In this document: positions 1 through 12,589 of the stretch, one piece after another
How the letters are laid out: the number at the start of each line of letters is the position of its first letter
Numbering within the stretch: the stretch's first letter is position 1
From: Hordeum vulgare subsp. vulgare
Taxonomy: Eukaryota; Streptophyta; Magnoliopsida; Poales; Poaceae
DNA: 64,000 nucleotides
Direction of reading: 5' to 3'
Assembly: GCF_904849725.1 (NCBI RefSeq)
Contig: NC_058524.1
Span: 509,314,263 to 509,378,262 of the forward strand
Translations under genes and position numbers: made by a program
The notes under the pieces: generated by a model
Databases searched by the model: none
The model's input: only the letters and a program-made list of their open reading frames with translations
What the model was told of the DNA's origin: nothing

Positions 1-698
1 GAGAATGTCTCATCCTAGTCAACTCCTTGAACTTCTAAAAAACACTTTGCCACAAGTCGAGCTTTATAAACGGTCACATTACCGTCCGCGTCCATCTTCT
101 TCTTAAAGAACTATTTGTTCTTAATAGCCTTGCGACCTTCAGGTAATACTTCCAAAGTCCACACTTTGTTTTCATACATAGATCCTATCTCGGACTTCAT
201 GGCCTCTAACCATTTGTTGGAATCCGGGCCTACCATTGCTTCTTCATAATTCACAGGCTCATTGTTGTCTAACAACATGATAGATAAGACATGATTGTCC
301 TACCACTGAGGAGCAGTACGTGATCTTCTCGACCTGCGAGGTCCGATAGTAACTTGATCCGAAGCTTCATGATCATCATCATTAACTTCCTCCTCAACCG
401 GTGTTGCTTCGACAGAGATTTCCCTCTGCTCTCCACCACCATCTAGAGGGAGCAGAGGTTCCAAAACCTCATCAAGTTCTATCTTCCTCCCACTCAATTC
501 TTTCGAGAGAAACTCTTTCTCAAGAAAAGCTTCGTTCTTAGCAACAAACACTTTGCCCTCGGATCTGAGATAGAAGGTGTACCCAACTGTCTCTTTTGGG
601 TAACCTATGAAGACGCACTTTTCCGCTTTGGGTTCGACCTTTTGAGGCTAAAGCTTTTTGACATAAGCATCGCATCCCCAAACTTTATGAAACGACAA
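1..698 (-). pseudogene. Copia pol, integrase-RT linker and start of RT, copy A
   Basis: This stretch follows integrase in the minus-strand pol. Residues from 551 down to 300 form an acidic linker (many E and D, then RRSRRSRTAPQW), which is the usual spacer between copia integrase and reverse transcriptase. Toward position 1 the frame matches the beginning of RT as seen more completely at 28654-29183. The frame changes several times between 552 and 698. The YVDD catalytic motif is not in this copy because the window ends first. About 4 percent of bases differ from the unit B counterpart (29074-29770) in the parts compared by eye. Confidence 0.8.
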
Positions 699-1577
699 CT
701 ACGGCTTCTTGCCATACCATGGCTCATGTGGTGTCGTCTCAATGGATTTTGATGGTGGTGCCCTATTTAAAGTGAACGCATCTTTCTCTAATGCATAGCC
801 CCAAAACAATAATGGCAAATTGGTAAGAGACATCATAGATTGCACCATATCTAATAAAGTATGATTACGACGTTCGGACACACCATTACGCTGTGGTGTT
901 CCAGGCGGTGTCAACTGTGAAACAATTCCACATTGTCTTAAGTGAGCACCAAACTCGAAACTCGGATATTCGCCCCCTCGATCAGATCGTAGGAACTTAA
1001 TCTTCTTGCTACGATGATTTTCAACTTCACTCTGAAATTGCTTGAACTTTTCAAATGTTTCAGACTTGTGCTTCATAAAGTAGATATATCCATACCTACT
1101 CAAATCATCAGTGAAGGTGAGAAAATAATGACATCCGCCGCGCGCCTCCACACTCATTGGACTGCACACATCAATATGTATGATCTCCAACAAGCCACTT
1201 GCACGCTCCATTGTTCCGGAGAAAGGAGTCTTAGTCATCTTGACCATGAGGCATGGTTCGCACGTGTCAAGTGATTCAAAATCAAGTGACTCCAAAAGTC
1301 CATCAGCATTGAGTTTCTTCATGCGCTTTACACCAATATGACCTAAGCGGCAGTGCCACAAAAAGGTGGCGCTATCATTGTTAACTCTACATCTTTTGGT
1401 CTCAATGTCATGGATATGTGTGTCATCACAATCAAGATTTAATATGAACAAACCACTCACATTGGGTGCATGACCATAAAAGATATTACTCATAAAAATA
1501 GAACAACCATTATTCTCTAACTTAAACGAGTAACCGTCTCGCAATAAAGAAGATCCATATATTCTTAATGCATACAC
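699..1577 (-). pseudogene. Copia integrase with GAG-pre-integrase domain, copy A
   Basis: An open stretch of 292 codons. It begins with sequence belonging to the protease-integrase spacer, then shows HCRLGHIGVKRM (GAG-pre-integrase zinc-binding region) and CEPCLMVK. The DDE catalytic core follows: D in IHIDVCSPM, D in FLRSDRGGEY and E in RNGVSERRNH. The enzyme joins retrotransposon cDNA to host DNA in the nucleus. The core residues survive, but the polyprotein around them is broken upstream and downstream. The Helitron insertion point of copy B corresponds to 1510/1511 here, which is uninterrupted. Confidence 0.85.
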
Positions 1578-1607
1578 TAAATAACAATTATTTAAGTTCC
1601 TAACTAA

Positions 1608-1859
1608 TCACGATGGTAACTGAAGTGAGACCGTGCCGATGGCGATTGCATCAACCTTGGAACCATTTCCCACGCGCATTGTCACTTCATCCTTTGCCAA
1701 CCTTCGTTTATTGCGCAATTCCTGCTTCGAGTTGCAAATATGAGCAACATAACCGGTATCAAATACCCAGGCACTACTACGAGAGTTGGTTAGGCACACA
1801 TCAATAACATGTATATCACATATACGTGGTTTGGCGTTGGTAGCCTTCTTATCAGCCAA
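1608..1859 (-). pseudogene. Copia aspartic protease, copy A
   Basis: The reading AWVFDTGYVAHICNS contains the DTG catalytic triplet of the copia retropepsin, followed by the conserved C/N region and RVGNGSKVDAIAIGTVSL. The protease cuts the Gag-Pol polyprotein. The segment is separated from gag by a stop at 1881-1883 and from integrase by a frame change near 1600, so it is a remnant rather than a gene. Confidence 0.8.
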
Positions 1860-1880
1860 ATACTTTGGGCAGACGCGCTT

Positions 1881-2663
1881 CTAGTGACCCATCCCCTTGC
1901 AATAATAGCACTCAGTTTCCGGCTTAGGTCCAGCCTTGGGTTTCTTCACCGGAGGGGCAACAGCTTTGCCGCTCTTCTTGGAGTTACCCTTCTTGCCTTT
2001 GCCGCTTTTCTTGAAACCAGTGGTCTTATTCACCATCAACACTTGATGTTCTTTCCGGAGTTCTGACTCTGCGACTTTCAGCATCGCGAATAACTCGCCG
2101 GGTGACTTATTCATCCCTTGCATGTTATAGTTCAACACAAAGCTCTTGTAGCTAGGTGGCAATGATTGAAGAATTTTGTCAGTGATACCCTCTTGCGGGA
2201 GTTCAATCCCCAGCTGAGCTACACAGTTTGAGTACCCAGACATTTTGAGCACATGTTCAGTGACACACGAACTCTCCTCCATTTTGCAAGCATAGAATTT
2301 ATCGGAGGTCTCATACCTCTCGATCCGGGCATTCTTCTGAAAGATAAACTTCAACTCCTGGAACATATCATATGCTCCATGACGTTCAAAGAGTCGTTGA
2401 AGTCCCGGTTCTAAGCCATACAAGACTACAGATTGAACTACTGAGTAGTCCTCCTTACGTGCTTGCCAAGCGTTCTAAACATCTTCATCAGACGTAGCGA
2501 GTGTTTCACCTCCTAGCGATGCATCAAGGACATAATTATTTTTCCCAACTTGTAGGATAAGCCTCAGATTACGAGCTCAGTCAACAAAGTTGGTACCATC
2601 ATCTTTCAGCTTAGCTTTCTCTAGGAACGTATTGAAATTCAGGCTTGCTACTACGTGAGCCAT
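1881..2663 (-). pseudogene. Copia gag (UBN2 type) with zinc knuckle, copy A
   Basis: The ancestral start is the ATG at 2663 (reads MAHVVASLNFNTFLERAK). The UBN2-type gag body runs to a basic lysine-rich stretch and the zinc knuckle CYYCKGMGH, where a TAG at 1881-1883 takes the place expected for Trp (CX2CX4HX4C continues as KRVCPKY after the stop). A second stop, TGA at 2577-2579, also sits where the family has Trp. Both stops are shared with copy B, so they arose before the duplication. Copy A has a further stop near 2476 (TTG to TAG) absent from B. Gag packages the element RNA into virus-like particles. Confidence 0.85.
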
Positions 2664-3902
2664 TGATCTACAACATAAAATATTGCAAAGTGGACTTAGA
2701 CTATGTTCAAGACAATTAGAGTTTAATTAATCAAATTACTAATAAACTCCCACTCAAATAGACATCCCTCTAGTTACTTGAGTGTGGCATGATCCAAATT
2801 CACTAACTCAAGTTCGATCATCACGTGAGTTGAGTGTAGTTTCAGTGGTAAACATCTCTATGTTAATCATATCAACTATACGATTCATGCTCGACCTTTT
2901 GGTCTCTTGTGTTCAGAGGCCATGTATGCACATGCTAGGCTCGTCAAGTTTAACCCGAGTGTTCCGCGTGTGCAACTATTTTGCACCCATTGTATGTGAA
3001 CATTGAGTCTATCACACCCGATCATCACGTGGTGTCTCGAAACGAAGAATTGTCACAATGGTGCATGGTCGGGGAGAACACAATTTTATCTTGAAATTTA
3101 GTGAGGGGTCACCTTATAATGCTACTGTCGTTCTAAGCAAGATAAGGTGCATAAAAGGATTAACATCACATGCAATTCATAAGTGACATGATATGGACAT
3201 GATCTTGTGGTTCTTGATCTCCATCACCAAAGCACCGGCATGATCTTCATCCTCACCGGCGCCGCACCATGATCTCCATCATCGTGCCGCCATCGAGGTT
3301 GTCGTGCTATCTATGCTATTTCTACTAAAGCTACAACCTAGCAGTATAGTAAACGCATCTGCAAAGACAAACGTTAGTTTAAAGACAACCCTATGGCTCC
3401 TGTCGGTTGCCGTAGCATCGACGTGCAAGTCGATATTTAACTATTACAACATGATCATGTCATACATCCAATATATCACATCATGTCTTTGGCCATATCA
3501 CATCACATGCATACCCTGCAAACACAAGTTATACGTCCTCTAATTTGTTGTTGCATGTTTTACGTGGCTGCTATGTGCATCTAGTACGATCGCATCTTAC
3601 TTACGCAAAACCACAACGGATATGTGCAAATTTCTATTTAACCTCTCTCCAAGGACCGCCTCGGTCAAATCCAATTCAACTAAAGTTGAAGAAGCACACA
3701 CCCGCCAGTCATCTTTATGCAACAAGTTGCATGTTAGTCGATGAAACTTGTCACTCGTAAGCGTACGAGTAATGTTGGTCCGAGCCGCTTCAATGCAACA
3801 ATACCACCGAATCGAGAAAAGACTAAGGAGGGCACAAATCGAACATCAATGCCCACAAAAACTTTTGTGTTCTACTCGAGATTACATCCACGCATGAACC
3901 TA
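2664..3902 (-). other. Copia 5' untranslated leader, copy A
   Basis: The 1.2 kb between the primer binding site and the gag start holds no credible gene. BARE/Angela elements have a leader of this size containing the packaging region. Small ORFs on the plus strand here have no recognisable domains and are taken as chance. The matching segment in copy B is 36737-37975 and is colinear. Confidence 0.75.
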
Positions 3903-3914
3903 GTTGTGATACCA
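3903..3914 (-). other. Primer binding site for initiator tRNA-Met, degenerate
   Basis: On the minus strand it reads TGGTATCACAAC, one base inside the LTR edge. The usual copia PBS is TGGTATCAGAGC, which copy B retains at 37976-37987. Copy A therefore has two mismatches to the primer tRNA. Confidence 0.85.
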
Positions 3915-3915
3915 T

Positions 3916-6900
3916 TGTTGGGGAACGTTGCATGGGAAACAAAAAATTTCCTACGCACACGAAGACCTATCATGGTGATGTTCATCTACGAGAGGGAGAT
4001 CGGATCCACATACCCTTGTAGATCACTAAGCGGGAAGCGTTAAGAAATGCGGTTGATGTAGTGGAACAACTTCGTGATTCAAATCAATGTCGTCCCATGA
4101 TCCGTCCCGATCTAGAACCAAACGGACGACACCTCCGCGTTCAGCACACATACACCTCGATGACGATCTCCGCCTTCTTGATCCGAAAAGAGAGACGGGG
4201 AAGTAGATGAGTGATACGTCTCAAACGTATCTATAATTTTTGATGGTTTCATGTTGTTATCTTGTCAACTTTGGATGTTTTATATACCTTTTATATCTTT
4301 TTTGGGACTAACTTATTAATTCAGTACCAAGTGCCAGTTCCTATTTTTTCTGTGTTTTTGACTGTTTTCAGATCTGATTTTGGAACGGAGTCCAAACGGA
4401 ATAAAATCCCCGAAATAAATTTTCCAGAACAGAAGAAGATCGGGGGACTTGAGGGCCAAGGCAGGAGAGCCACAGGAAGCCCACAAGACCTGTAGCCGCC
4501 ACTAGGGGGGCCGGCGGCTACCAGGCTTGTGCCCCCCTGGAGCTCCCCTGCCCTAGCTCTTTCGCCTATATATTCCCTAAAATCCCAGAAAAAATCAGGG
4601 CATCCACGAAAACGCTTTTCCGCCGCCGCAAGCTTCCGTTTCCGCGAGATCTCATCTGGAGACCCTTCCCGGTGCCCTGCCGGAGGGGACTTTGGAGTTG
4701 GATGGCTTCTACATCAACATCATCGCCTCTCCAATGACTCGTGAGTAGTCCACTTCAGACCTACGGGTCCGTAGTTAGTAGCTAGATGGCTTCTTATCTC
4801 TCTTGGATCTTCAATACAAAGTTCTCCATGATCTTCATGGAGATCTATCCGATGTAATCCTCTTTGTCTGTGTCTTTGTCGTGATCCGATGAATTGTAGA
4901 TTTCTGATCATATTATCTATGAATTATATTTGAGTCTTTGCTTATTTCTTATATGCATGATTTCATATCCTTGTAAGTCTCTCCGAGTCTTGGGTTTTGT
5001 TTGGCCAACAAGATCTATGATTCTTGCAATGGGAGAAGTTCTTGGTTTTGGGTTCATACCGTGCGGTGACCTTTCCCAGTGACAGAAGGGGCAGCAAGGC
5101 ACGCATCATGTTGTTGCCATCAAGGGTAACAAGATGGGCTTTCATCATAGATTTGAGATTGTTCATCTACATCATGTCATCTTGCTTAAGGCGTTACTCT
5201 GTTCTTTTTGACTTAATACACTAGATGCATGCTAGATAGCGGTCGACGTGTGGAGTAATAGTAGTAGATGCAGAAAGTATCGGTCTACTTGTTTTGGACG
5301 TGATGCCTATAGATATAATCATTGCCATAGATAACGTCACGACTTTGCGCGGTTCTATCAATTGCTCGACAGTAATTCGTTCACCCACCGTCTACTTTCT
5401 TTCATGAGAGAAGCCACTAGTGAACACTACAACCCCCCGGTCTATTCACAACTATCGTCTCCACTTTCACTTTTACTTTGCTTTGTTTTTATTTTTGCTT
5501 TCAGTTCTCACTTTGCAAACAATCTATAAGGGATTGACAACCCCTTCATAGCGTTGGGTGCAAGCTCTTTGTGTTTGTGCAGGTACTTGTGACTTGACGC
5601 GATCCTCCCACTAGATCGATACCTTGGTTCTTAAACTGAGGGAAATACTTACCGCCGCTATGCTACATTACCCTTTCCTTTTCAAGGGAACACCAACGCA
5701 AGGCTCCAAGGCCGCGGGGAAAACCTTTGCATATTTGCCAAGGAAGTCCCTATAGCCGTAGCCGTAGCAGCACGATTCCTGGCGCCGTTACCAGGGAAGG
5801 TCTGTTGTCGCAGTAGCAATGAGTTCTCCGGTAGCGTAACGGTGCACCGGTGATGGTGATGATCTATTCCTGCATGGCTCCGCCCGACCTCCGCAGAAAA
5901 CCGATCTATAGGAAGAACTACAAAGTAGAGGTTTAAGGTTGCACGTGGCAAAGTTGTGTCTCAAAAACCCTAAAACCACTAGTATATATAGGAGGAGGGG
6001 AGGGGCTAGCCTTGGGGCTCAAGGGAGCCCCTAGGGCGTCTGACTAAGTGGGAGAGGACGGACTCCAACTCCAATTCGGTTGGGGGAAGGAGGAGTCCCT
6101 TCCCTCCTTCCCACCTCCCTCTTTTTTTTCTCCTTTGATTTTACCTTAGCCGAAATAGTCCACTTTGCGCCACCCATGGGCTATTAGGTTCTCTCCCGGG
6201 AGGGTGGCCCCCTCCCGAAAAAACCCGGAACCCATTCGTCACTCCCGGTACACTGCCGGTAATGCCTGAAATCTTTCCGGAGGCCAAATGAAACAATCCT
6301 ATATATAAATCTTCATTTTTGGACCATTTCGGAAACCTTCATGACGTCCGTGATCTCATCCGGGAGTCTGAACAAACCTTCGGTATCCAACACCTATAAC
6401 TCAACTATACCGAAACGTCACCGAACCTTAAGTGTGCAGACCCTGCGGGTTCGAGAACTATGCAGACATGACCTGAGACACTCCCCGGTCAATATGCAAC
6501 AGCGGGACCTGGATGTCCATATTGGATCCTACATATTCTACGAAGATCTTATCGGTTGAACCTTTGTGCCAAGGATTCATATAATCCCGTATACCATTCC
6601 CTTTGTCCTTCGGTATGTTACTTGTCCGAGATTTGATCGTCCGTATCACTATACCTATTGCAATCTCGTTAGCGGCAAGTCTATTTACTCGTTCCATAAT
6701 ACAAGATCCTATGACTAAAACTTTAGTTCACATTGCTTGCAAGACTTATATGTGATGTTGTATTACCGAGTGGGGCCCGAGATACCTCACCATCACACGA
6801 AGTGACAAATCCCAGTCTTGATCCAAGCTAACTCAACGGACACCTTCGGAGATACCTGTAGAGCACCTTTATAGTCACCGAGTAACGTTGCAACGTTTGA

Positions 6901-7289
6901 TACACACAAGGTATTCCTTCGGTGTCATTGAGTTACATGATCTCATGGTCACAGGAATGAATACTTGACATGCAGAAAACAATAGCAACAAAATGACACG
7001 ATCACATGCTACTATTATAGTTTGGGTCTTGTCCATCACATCATTCTCCCAATGATGTGATCGAGTCATCAAGTGACAACACTTGCATATGGTCAGAAAA
7101 CTTTAACCATCCTTGATCACCTGGCTAGTCAACTAGAGGCTTACTAGGGACATAGTTTTGTCTATATATCCACACATGCATTTATGTTTTTATTCAATAC
7201 AATTATAGCATGGATAATAAACGATTATCTTGAAACAACAAATATAATAATAAATATTTTATTATTGCCTCTAGGGAATATTTCCAACA
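3916..7289 (-). mobile_element. 5' LTR of copia element A, split by a nested solo LTR
   Basis: The LTR runs from TGTTGGAAATATTCCC on the minus strand at 7289 to CGTTCCCCAACA at 3916. Removing the insertion (4212-5818) and one copy of its 5 bp target duplication leaves about 1.76 kb. A TATATATA core promoter lies on the minus strand near 5971-5987. The LTR should drive leftward transcription of gag-pol. Small ORFs across it are not genes. Confidence 0.9.
4212..5818 (+). mobile_element. Solo LTR of a gypsy-type element nested in the copia LTR
   Basis: Begins TGATACGTCTCAAACG and ends GTCGCAGTAGCA, flanked by perfect 5 bp duplications ATGAG (4207-4211 and 5819-5823). Its length of 1607 bp matches the two LTRs of the full-length element at the same site in unit B (1606 and 1609 bp). 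No internal sequence is present, so recombination between the two LTRs has removed the interior here. Near its 3' end (about 5780) it contains a PBS-like TGGCGCCGTTACC string that is part of the LTR itself. Confidence 0.93.
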
Positions 7290-9904
7290 CGGCTGTCGAT
7301 CAATCGCAACCAAGAAAAAAGCCAAGACACTTACCGGAGAAAGCCTCGTCTACCTCGTGGAAGAGCTTGAGCCCGTTGACCGCCTCTCGCCCCGCCCTTG
7401 TCTTGGCTGCCTCCACCCTACGGAGTTCCTTCCCGAGCCAAGCCACCTCAGCGTTGAGGGCCTCTAACTCCTGCCCGCTCGCAGCCGACGCCGTCGACGC
7501 ATCCTCCTTCGCTGCTGCCTCCATTTGGAGGGCCCCGGCGAGCCGCTCCGACTCTGCCGCATGGGTGGCCTTCAACCGCTTTGTTGCCACCCGCTCGGTC
7601 TCAAGCTCCTTCTGTAGCCGGTCGCGATCGCCGGTGACCTCGTCATGCTTTCCTTGGACGTCCGCGAGCGTGTGGTGCAGCTTCGCCGCCTCGACCTCGG
7701 AGATGGCCCCTCTGCATTGAAAAGCCGGTTAGCAACCGACACGACAAGATTACAACAAGACAAGAGAAGATCTGCGGATCCTACCTGGAGGCCGGCCTGA
7801 ATCTCGGGGACTACACCCAATGGATGCACTGGCGCACCCCCATTAGAAGGCAAAGGAACGAAAAAGAAGAAATTTGCGTCTCCTACCTGGACAACCTGCT
7901 CCACCACCTGGAAGTTGCTCACCGTGGAAAGGGTGAAGGCGACCATCCCTTGATGGTATCGCGCCATAACCTCTACCGTGCCGACTTGCATGACAGCTTG
8001 CTCCCTAGTCATCACGCTCGCCCCAGACGCTCCTGGGGCACGATTCATCTTCGCCCAGTCCTCCAGCATGGCGGACATCGTCCGGCCCGTCCGGCTAGTC
8101 CCGCCGTCGAACACTCGACGTGTCTTGACTTGGCCACACCGATGAAATGACCAGGTCCCGATCATTGCCGCCCCTTGGCTTAGGCTTGGGACACCGCGAT
8201 GGCTCCGTTGCCGAGCTCAACATCCCCTCCTCCTCCACCACCGCTGGCTCCGTAACCAGTGGCACCTTCGTCTCCATGCCCGGCTCCTAGCCCTGCTCTG
8301 TGCAGGCCGATGAGGCCTCCAGGGCACGAGCCTCGGGGGTCGCCGGCATCGTGACATCGCTCGCCACCTTGGCCAACCGAAGCTGGACGGCACGCTTCTT
8401 CTCGAGCCGCGTCGTCGCGGCATGCTCCACGACCAACTTCGCGGCCGCCTCACCCGCAGGGCCCGATGGAGCCGGCGGCGGAAGATCAATGGCCTCGATG
8501 CCAGGAAAAAGGAAAAAAGCTTGATCTCAAACACCGCGAACCAGCAAAAGAAAGAAAAGAGCACGAGCTCAAATACCAAAAGTCCTTACCCACACACGAG
8601 GGGGAGCAGACGCCCGTTGCTCCTTGGCACCCTGTGAACCGACGATCGGGTGCGTGGTGGTAGCATCGCCGACTGCGCCTTCTTAATGTCCGGGTCGATA
8701 GACGACGCCTCGATCGATCGTTTGTCCTTCCACCGTTCCTGCATCGTTTGCGGGTGGGGGCGGCTGTCCTCCTGTCGGCTCACGCCATAGCCGGTAGCTC
8801 CTCACTCCTTCCTCGTCGGCGGCGCTGGGACAACTCCACTATGACACACGACACTTTTATAATACGCACGTGATCATCATCATCATCCGTATAGTCCTTC
8901 GAGATCACATCGGGGCGGGACTCACCGGTTGCCCCAGACCCCCCGGTCGCGGCACCGATCGGTGCCTCCGGCAGCTCCGAGCCCCGGAGTCATCGGAATC
9001 ATCTCAGTGTGTCTTGTAATCGATGCAGTCAGAGTTCGTGTGGTCAGCCACCTGATTTTGTGGGTTCGGGCCGTCCGGCGTGAGTTGTCGGCTAAAAAGG
9101 TAAAAAGGGGCGGTCAGTCACGCATCAGTCGACATGTCAGAAAATTAAAGGAAAACTAAAGTGTTGAAACTTACCCTCAACGGGGGAAGTTACGGCATAC
9201 GGCTCCTTGCTGAACCACCAGTCCTCCTCGCGAAGCTTGAAGACGGTGATGGCGTTCACGCGGGCGGCTATCTTTATCGGCACTAGGTCGATGATCGACA
9301 ACCGATATTGGTCCTTCCAGAAGCCCATGTTCCACATGCGGTATGGTCGCTCCTACAACAGCAACACCCGGCAGGAGATGAAGGAAGCTAACAGATCCGC
9401 AGGCATCATCCCCTCCGCGACCTTGAGCTGCTGCAGCCGGCTCAGGATCCAAGTGTTTTCATTGCCGCATGGCTCGAGGAGCCAGTTGGAGCCGGTCGGC
9501 AGCGCATCAAGGAAAATCGGCACGTTGACCCAGTCGCACCCATCCCTGACGCTCCGTACGTAGAAGAACGCCTGCTGCTACTTTTTGAAGGATTCAACCA
9601 GCTTCATGCGCGGGAAGAACACATTCCACCGGGATTACACCACCAAGCCCCCACAGGGGTACGACACGTTGCCATTCTTCTCGACGTGGAAATGGAAGAA
9701 AACGTGGAAGAGAGAAGAGAAAGGTCAAAATCCAAAACAACATTCGCACAGCGTGGCAAAGCACGCGAGGTACAAGTTCGATTTTAGCTCGAGATGGTAG
9801 ATCTGGAGGCCGTAAAACTCGAGGAACTGTCATAGGAAGATACTGGCGGGCATACCGAAGCTAAGGTTAAAGTGTGTACCGAACACCACTCATTCACCGG
9901 TGCG
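7290..9904 (-). pseudogene. Degenerate retroelement ORF, downstream part, copy A
   Basis: Reading leftwards from the gypsy insertion, the minus strand encodes VVFGTHFNLSFGMPASIFL, then FLEFYGLQIYHLELKSN, QAFFYVRSVRDGCDWVNVPIF and RPYRMWNMGFWKDQYRLS, interrupted by several stops. This resembles the N-terminal domain that Pfam calls putative gypsy type transposon (Transposase_28), common in grass retroelements. Farther left, 7590 to 7330 is Ala/Glu-rich and coiled-coil-like, ending at a plausible splice donor (GGTAAGTG). The copia element sits in the following intron: the next exon lies at 26500-26750 in remnant C. The upstream part of the ORF is at 18634-18910. Function in the source element is gag-like by position; this is inferred. 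Confidence 0.6.
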
Positions 9905-11303
9905 TGATACGTCCATTTTGCATCATGCTTTCATGTTGATATTTATCGCTTTTGGGGCTGTTATTACACTTCACGGTACAATACTTATGCGTTTTCTCTC
10001 TTATTTTGCAAGGTTTACATGAAGAGGGCAATGCCGGCAGCTGGAATTCTCGCCTGAAAAAGGAGCAAGTTTGAGATACTTATTCTGTGCAACTCCAAAA
10101 GCCGTGAAAATCAACGAGGATTTACTTTGGAATTTGTAAAAAATACTGGGCCGAAGAAGTACCAAAGGGGCGCCAGCAGGAAGCCACAAGCCTGCTAGGC
10201 GTGGCCTCCCCCCTGGCCGCGCCTAGGGGGCTTGTGGGCTCCCACTTGGCCCTCTGCCCCCCTATTTTGCTACAAGAAGGGTTTAATTCCAAAAAACAAA
10301 TCAAGAGGAGGCTTTTCGAAGGATTCGCCGCCGCCGCGAGGCGGAACTTGAGCAGAACCAATCTAGAGCTCCGGTAGGACGATCCTGCCGAGGAAACTTC
10401 TCTCCCGGAGGGGGAAATCGTCGCCATCGTCATCACCAACACTCCTCTCATCAGAGGGGACTCGTCACCATCAACATATTCATCAGCACCATCTCATCTC
10501 CAAAACCTAGTTCATCTCTTGTAACCAATCTCCATCTCGCGACTCCGATTGGTACTTGTAAGGTTGCTAGTAGTGTTAATTACTCTTTGTAGTTGATGCT
10601 AGTTGGATTACTTGGTGGAAGATTATATGTTCAAATCTATGATGATATTCATTACCTCTCTGGTCATGAATATGATTATGCTTTGTGAGTAGTCACTTTT
10701 GTTCCTGAGGACATGGGGTAAGTCATGCTATAAGTAGTCATGTGAATTTGGTATTCATTCGATAAGTCATGCTTTGTATGTTGTTTCTCCTCTAGTGGTG
10801 TTATGTGAACGTCGACTACATAACACTTCACTATTATTTGGGCCTAGAGGAAGGGATTGGGAAGTAGTAAGTAGATGATGGGTTGCTAGAGTGACAGAAG
10901 CTTAAACCCTAGTTTACGCGTTGCTTCGTAAGGGGCTGATTTGGATCCACTAGTTTCATGCTATGGTTAGACTTTGTCTTAATTCTTCTTTCATAGTTGC
11001 GAATGCTTGCGAGAGGGGTTAATCATAAGTGGGATGCTTGTCTAAGTAAGGGCAGTACCCAAGCGCCGGTCCACCCACATATCAAACTATCAAAGTAGCG
11101 AACGCGAATCATATGAACATGATGAAAACTTGCTACTTGTTGCGAATCATCTTGTCACACAACTACTTTTTACCGATAATTTCAGGGCTTGCAGAGAATA
11201 CCTTCTTGAAAACCACTTGTCAGATCCTTCTGCTCCTCGTTGGGTTTGACACTCTTACTTATCGAAAGGACTACAATAGATCCCCTACACTTGTGGGTCA
11301 TCA
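9905..11303 (+). mobile_element. 5' LTR of gypsy A
   Basis: Starts TGATACGTCCATTTTGC and ends GTGGGTCATCA, 1399 bp. It is about 123 bp shorter than the complete 3' LTR of copy B. The missing block lies between about 11129 and 11133 and in the 3' LTRs contains the CCTATAAGAG core promoter. Copy B's 5' LTR has the same gap, so the loss predates the duplication. Confidence 0.9.
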
Positions 11304-11314
11304 AGACTCTTTTT

Positions 11315-11332
11315 TGGCGTCGTTGCCGGGGA
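11315..11332 (+). other. Primer binding site of gypsy A (tRNA-Asp type)
   Basis: TGGCGTCGTTGCCGGGGA, eleven bases after the LTR end. It matches the 3' end of plant tRNA-Asp except for one C to T change (canonical TGGCGCCGTTGCC). Athila-group elements commonly use this primer. Confidence 0.8.
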
Positions 11333-11409
11333 GTGAAGCGCCTTTGGTAAGTGGAATTTGGTAAGGAAACATTTATATAGTGTGCTGAAATTTATAGTCT
11401 CTTGTTGCT

Positions 11410-12057
11410 ATGGAAACTAATACTTTGAGGGGCTTGTTCGGGGTATCTTCACCTCGAGCGGAAGCACAAAGAGTTGCTCCTCAACCTGCTGCACGTACTA
11501 AAAATATTTGCTATGAATTTCCTTCGGGTATGCTTGAGAAACTGCTGGCTAATCCTTTTACATGAGATGGAACATCACATCCCGGCTTGCATCTAATCTA
11601 TGTAGATGAAGTTTGTGGTTTATTTAAGCTTGCAGGTTTGCCCGAGGATGAGGTCAAGAAGAAGGCCTTTCCCTTATATTTGAGGGATAAGGCGTTGACA
11701 TGGTATAGGCTATGTGATGATACTGGATTATGGAACTACAATCGGTTGAAATTGGAATTTCATCAAAAGTTTAATCATGTGCATCTAGTACATCGTGATC
11801 GGAATTATATTTATAATTTTTGGCCTCGTGACAGAGAAAGCATCGCTCAAGCTTGGGGGAGGCTTAAATCAATGTTATATTCATGCCCCAACCATGAGCT
11901 CTCGAGAGAAATTATCATTCAAAACTTCTATGCTCGGCTTTCTCATGATGACCGCACTATGCTTGACACTTCTTGTACCGGTTCTTTTATGAAGAGAGAT
12001 ATTGACTTCAAATGGAATTTATTGGAAATAATTAAACGCAACTCTGAAGATTGGTAG
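11410..12057 (+). pseudogene. Gypsy gag, N-terminal part, copy A
   Basis: Begins METNTLRGLFGVSSPRAEAQ at the ATG 11410. After 51 codons there is a TGA (11563-11565). The frame then continues with the retrotrans_gag-like core HLIYVDEVCGLFKLAG, KALTWYRLCDD and FHQKFNHVHLVHRDRNYIYN, up to a TAG at 12055-12057 that copy B shares. The protein forms the particle shell. The TGA is private to A. Confidence 0.85.
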
Positions 12058-12094
12058 CTTGATGAAGGTAAGGAGTCAGGTATGAATTTCAAGT

Positions 12095-12589
12095 TTGATT
12101 GCGTTAAATCCTTTGTTGAAACAAATACTTTTTTGTGATTTTAGCGCTAAGTATGGACTTGATCCTGAGATAGTAGCTTCATTCTGTGAATCATTTGTTG
12201 CTCATATTAATCTCCCCGAAGAGAAGTGGTTTAAATATCATCCTCCCTTAGAAGTCAATGTAGTTAAACCCAATCCAATTGAAGAGAAAGTCATTGCCTA
12301 TAATGATCCTATTGTTCCTAGTGCTTACATTGAGAAACCACCTTTCCCTGTTAGGATAAAGGGTCATTCTAAAGCTTCAACTGTGATACGTAGAGGCTAC
12401 ATTAGAACACCTACACCCTCTGAGCAAATTAGAGTTGAACCTAGCATTGCTATTATCAAAGATCTCCTGTCCGACAATGTTGATGGCCATGATATTCACT
12501 TGTGTGAAGATGCTGCTAGAATTGCTAACCTCATGCTAGAGACAAACATAGGCATGTTGTTGGTACGCCTGTTGTTTCTGTTAAGATAG
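12095..12589 (+). pseudogene. Gypsy gag, C-terminal part, copy A
   Basis: A frameshift near 12120 separates this from the first gag segment. It reads KYGLDPEIVASFCESFVAHI, then a proline-rich region with PPLEVNVVKPNP and FPVRIKGHSKAST. It ends with another frame change near 12570 just before protease. This whole block is missing from copy B because of an internal deletion. Confidence 0.75.

Larger units (their letters stand above)
1..7289 (-). mobile_element. BARE/WIS/Angela-type copia element, copy A (left part beyond window)
   Basis: A minus-strand Ty1/copia retrotransposon. Reading leftwards from 7289 it has the 5' LTR (3916-7289, with a nested solo LTR), a primer binding site, a leader, gag, protease and integrase, and it runs off the window before the RT catalytic core. 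The order gag-PR-IN-RT is diagnostic of copia. All ORFs carry stops or frameshifts, so it cannot move on its own. The right flank is CGGCT (7290-7294), the same five bases that lie left of the solo LTR at 26784. Family assignment to BARE/WIS/Angela rests on recalled LTR sequence, not on a search. Confidence 0.9.

Noticed and set aside
3916..7289. Small ORFs inside copia and gypsy LTRs as genes
   Set aside because: They are short, not conserved between LTR copies, and lie in non-coding LTR sequence.
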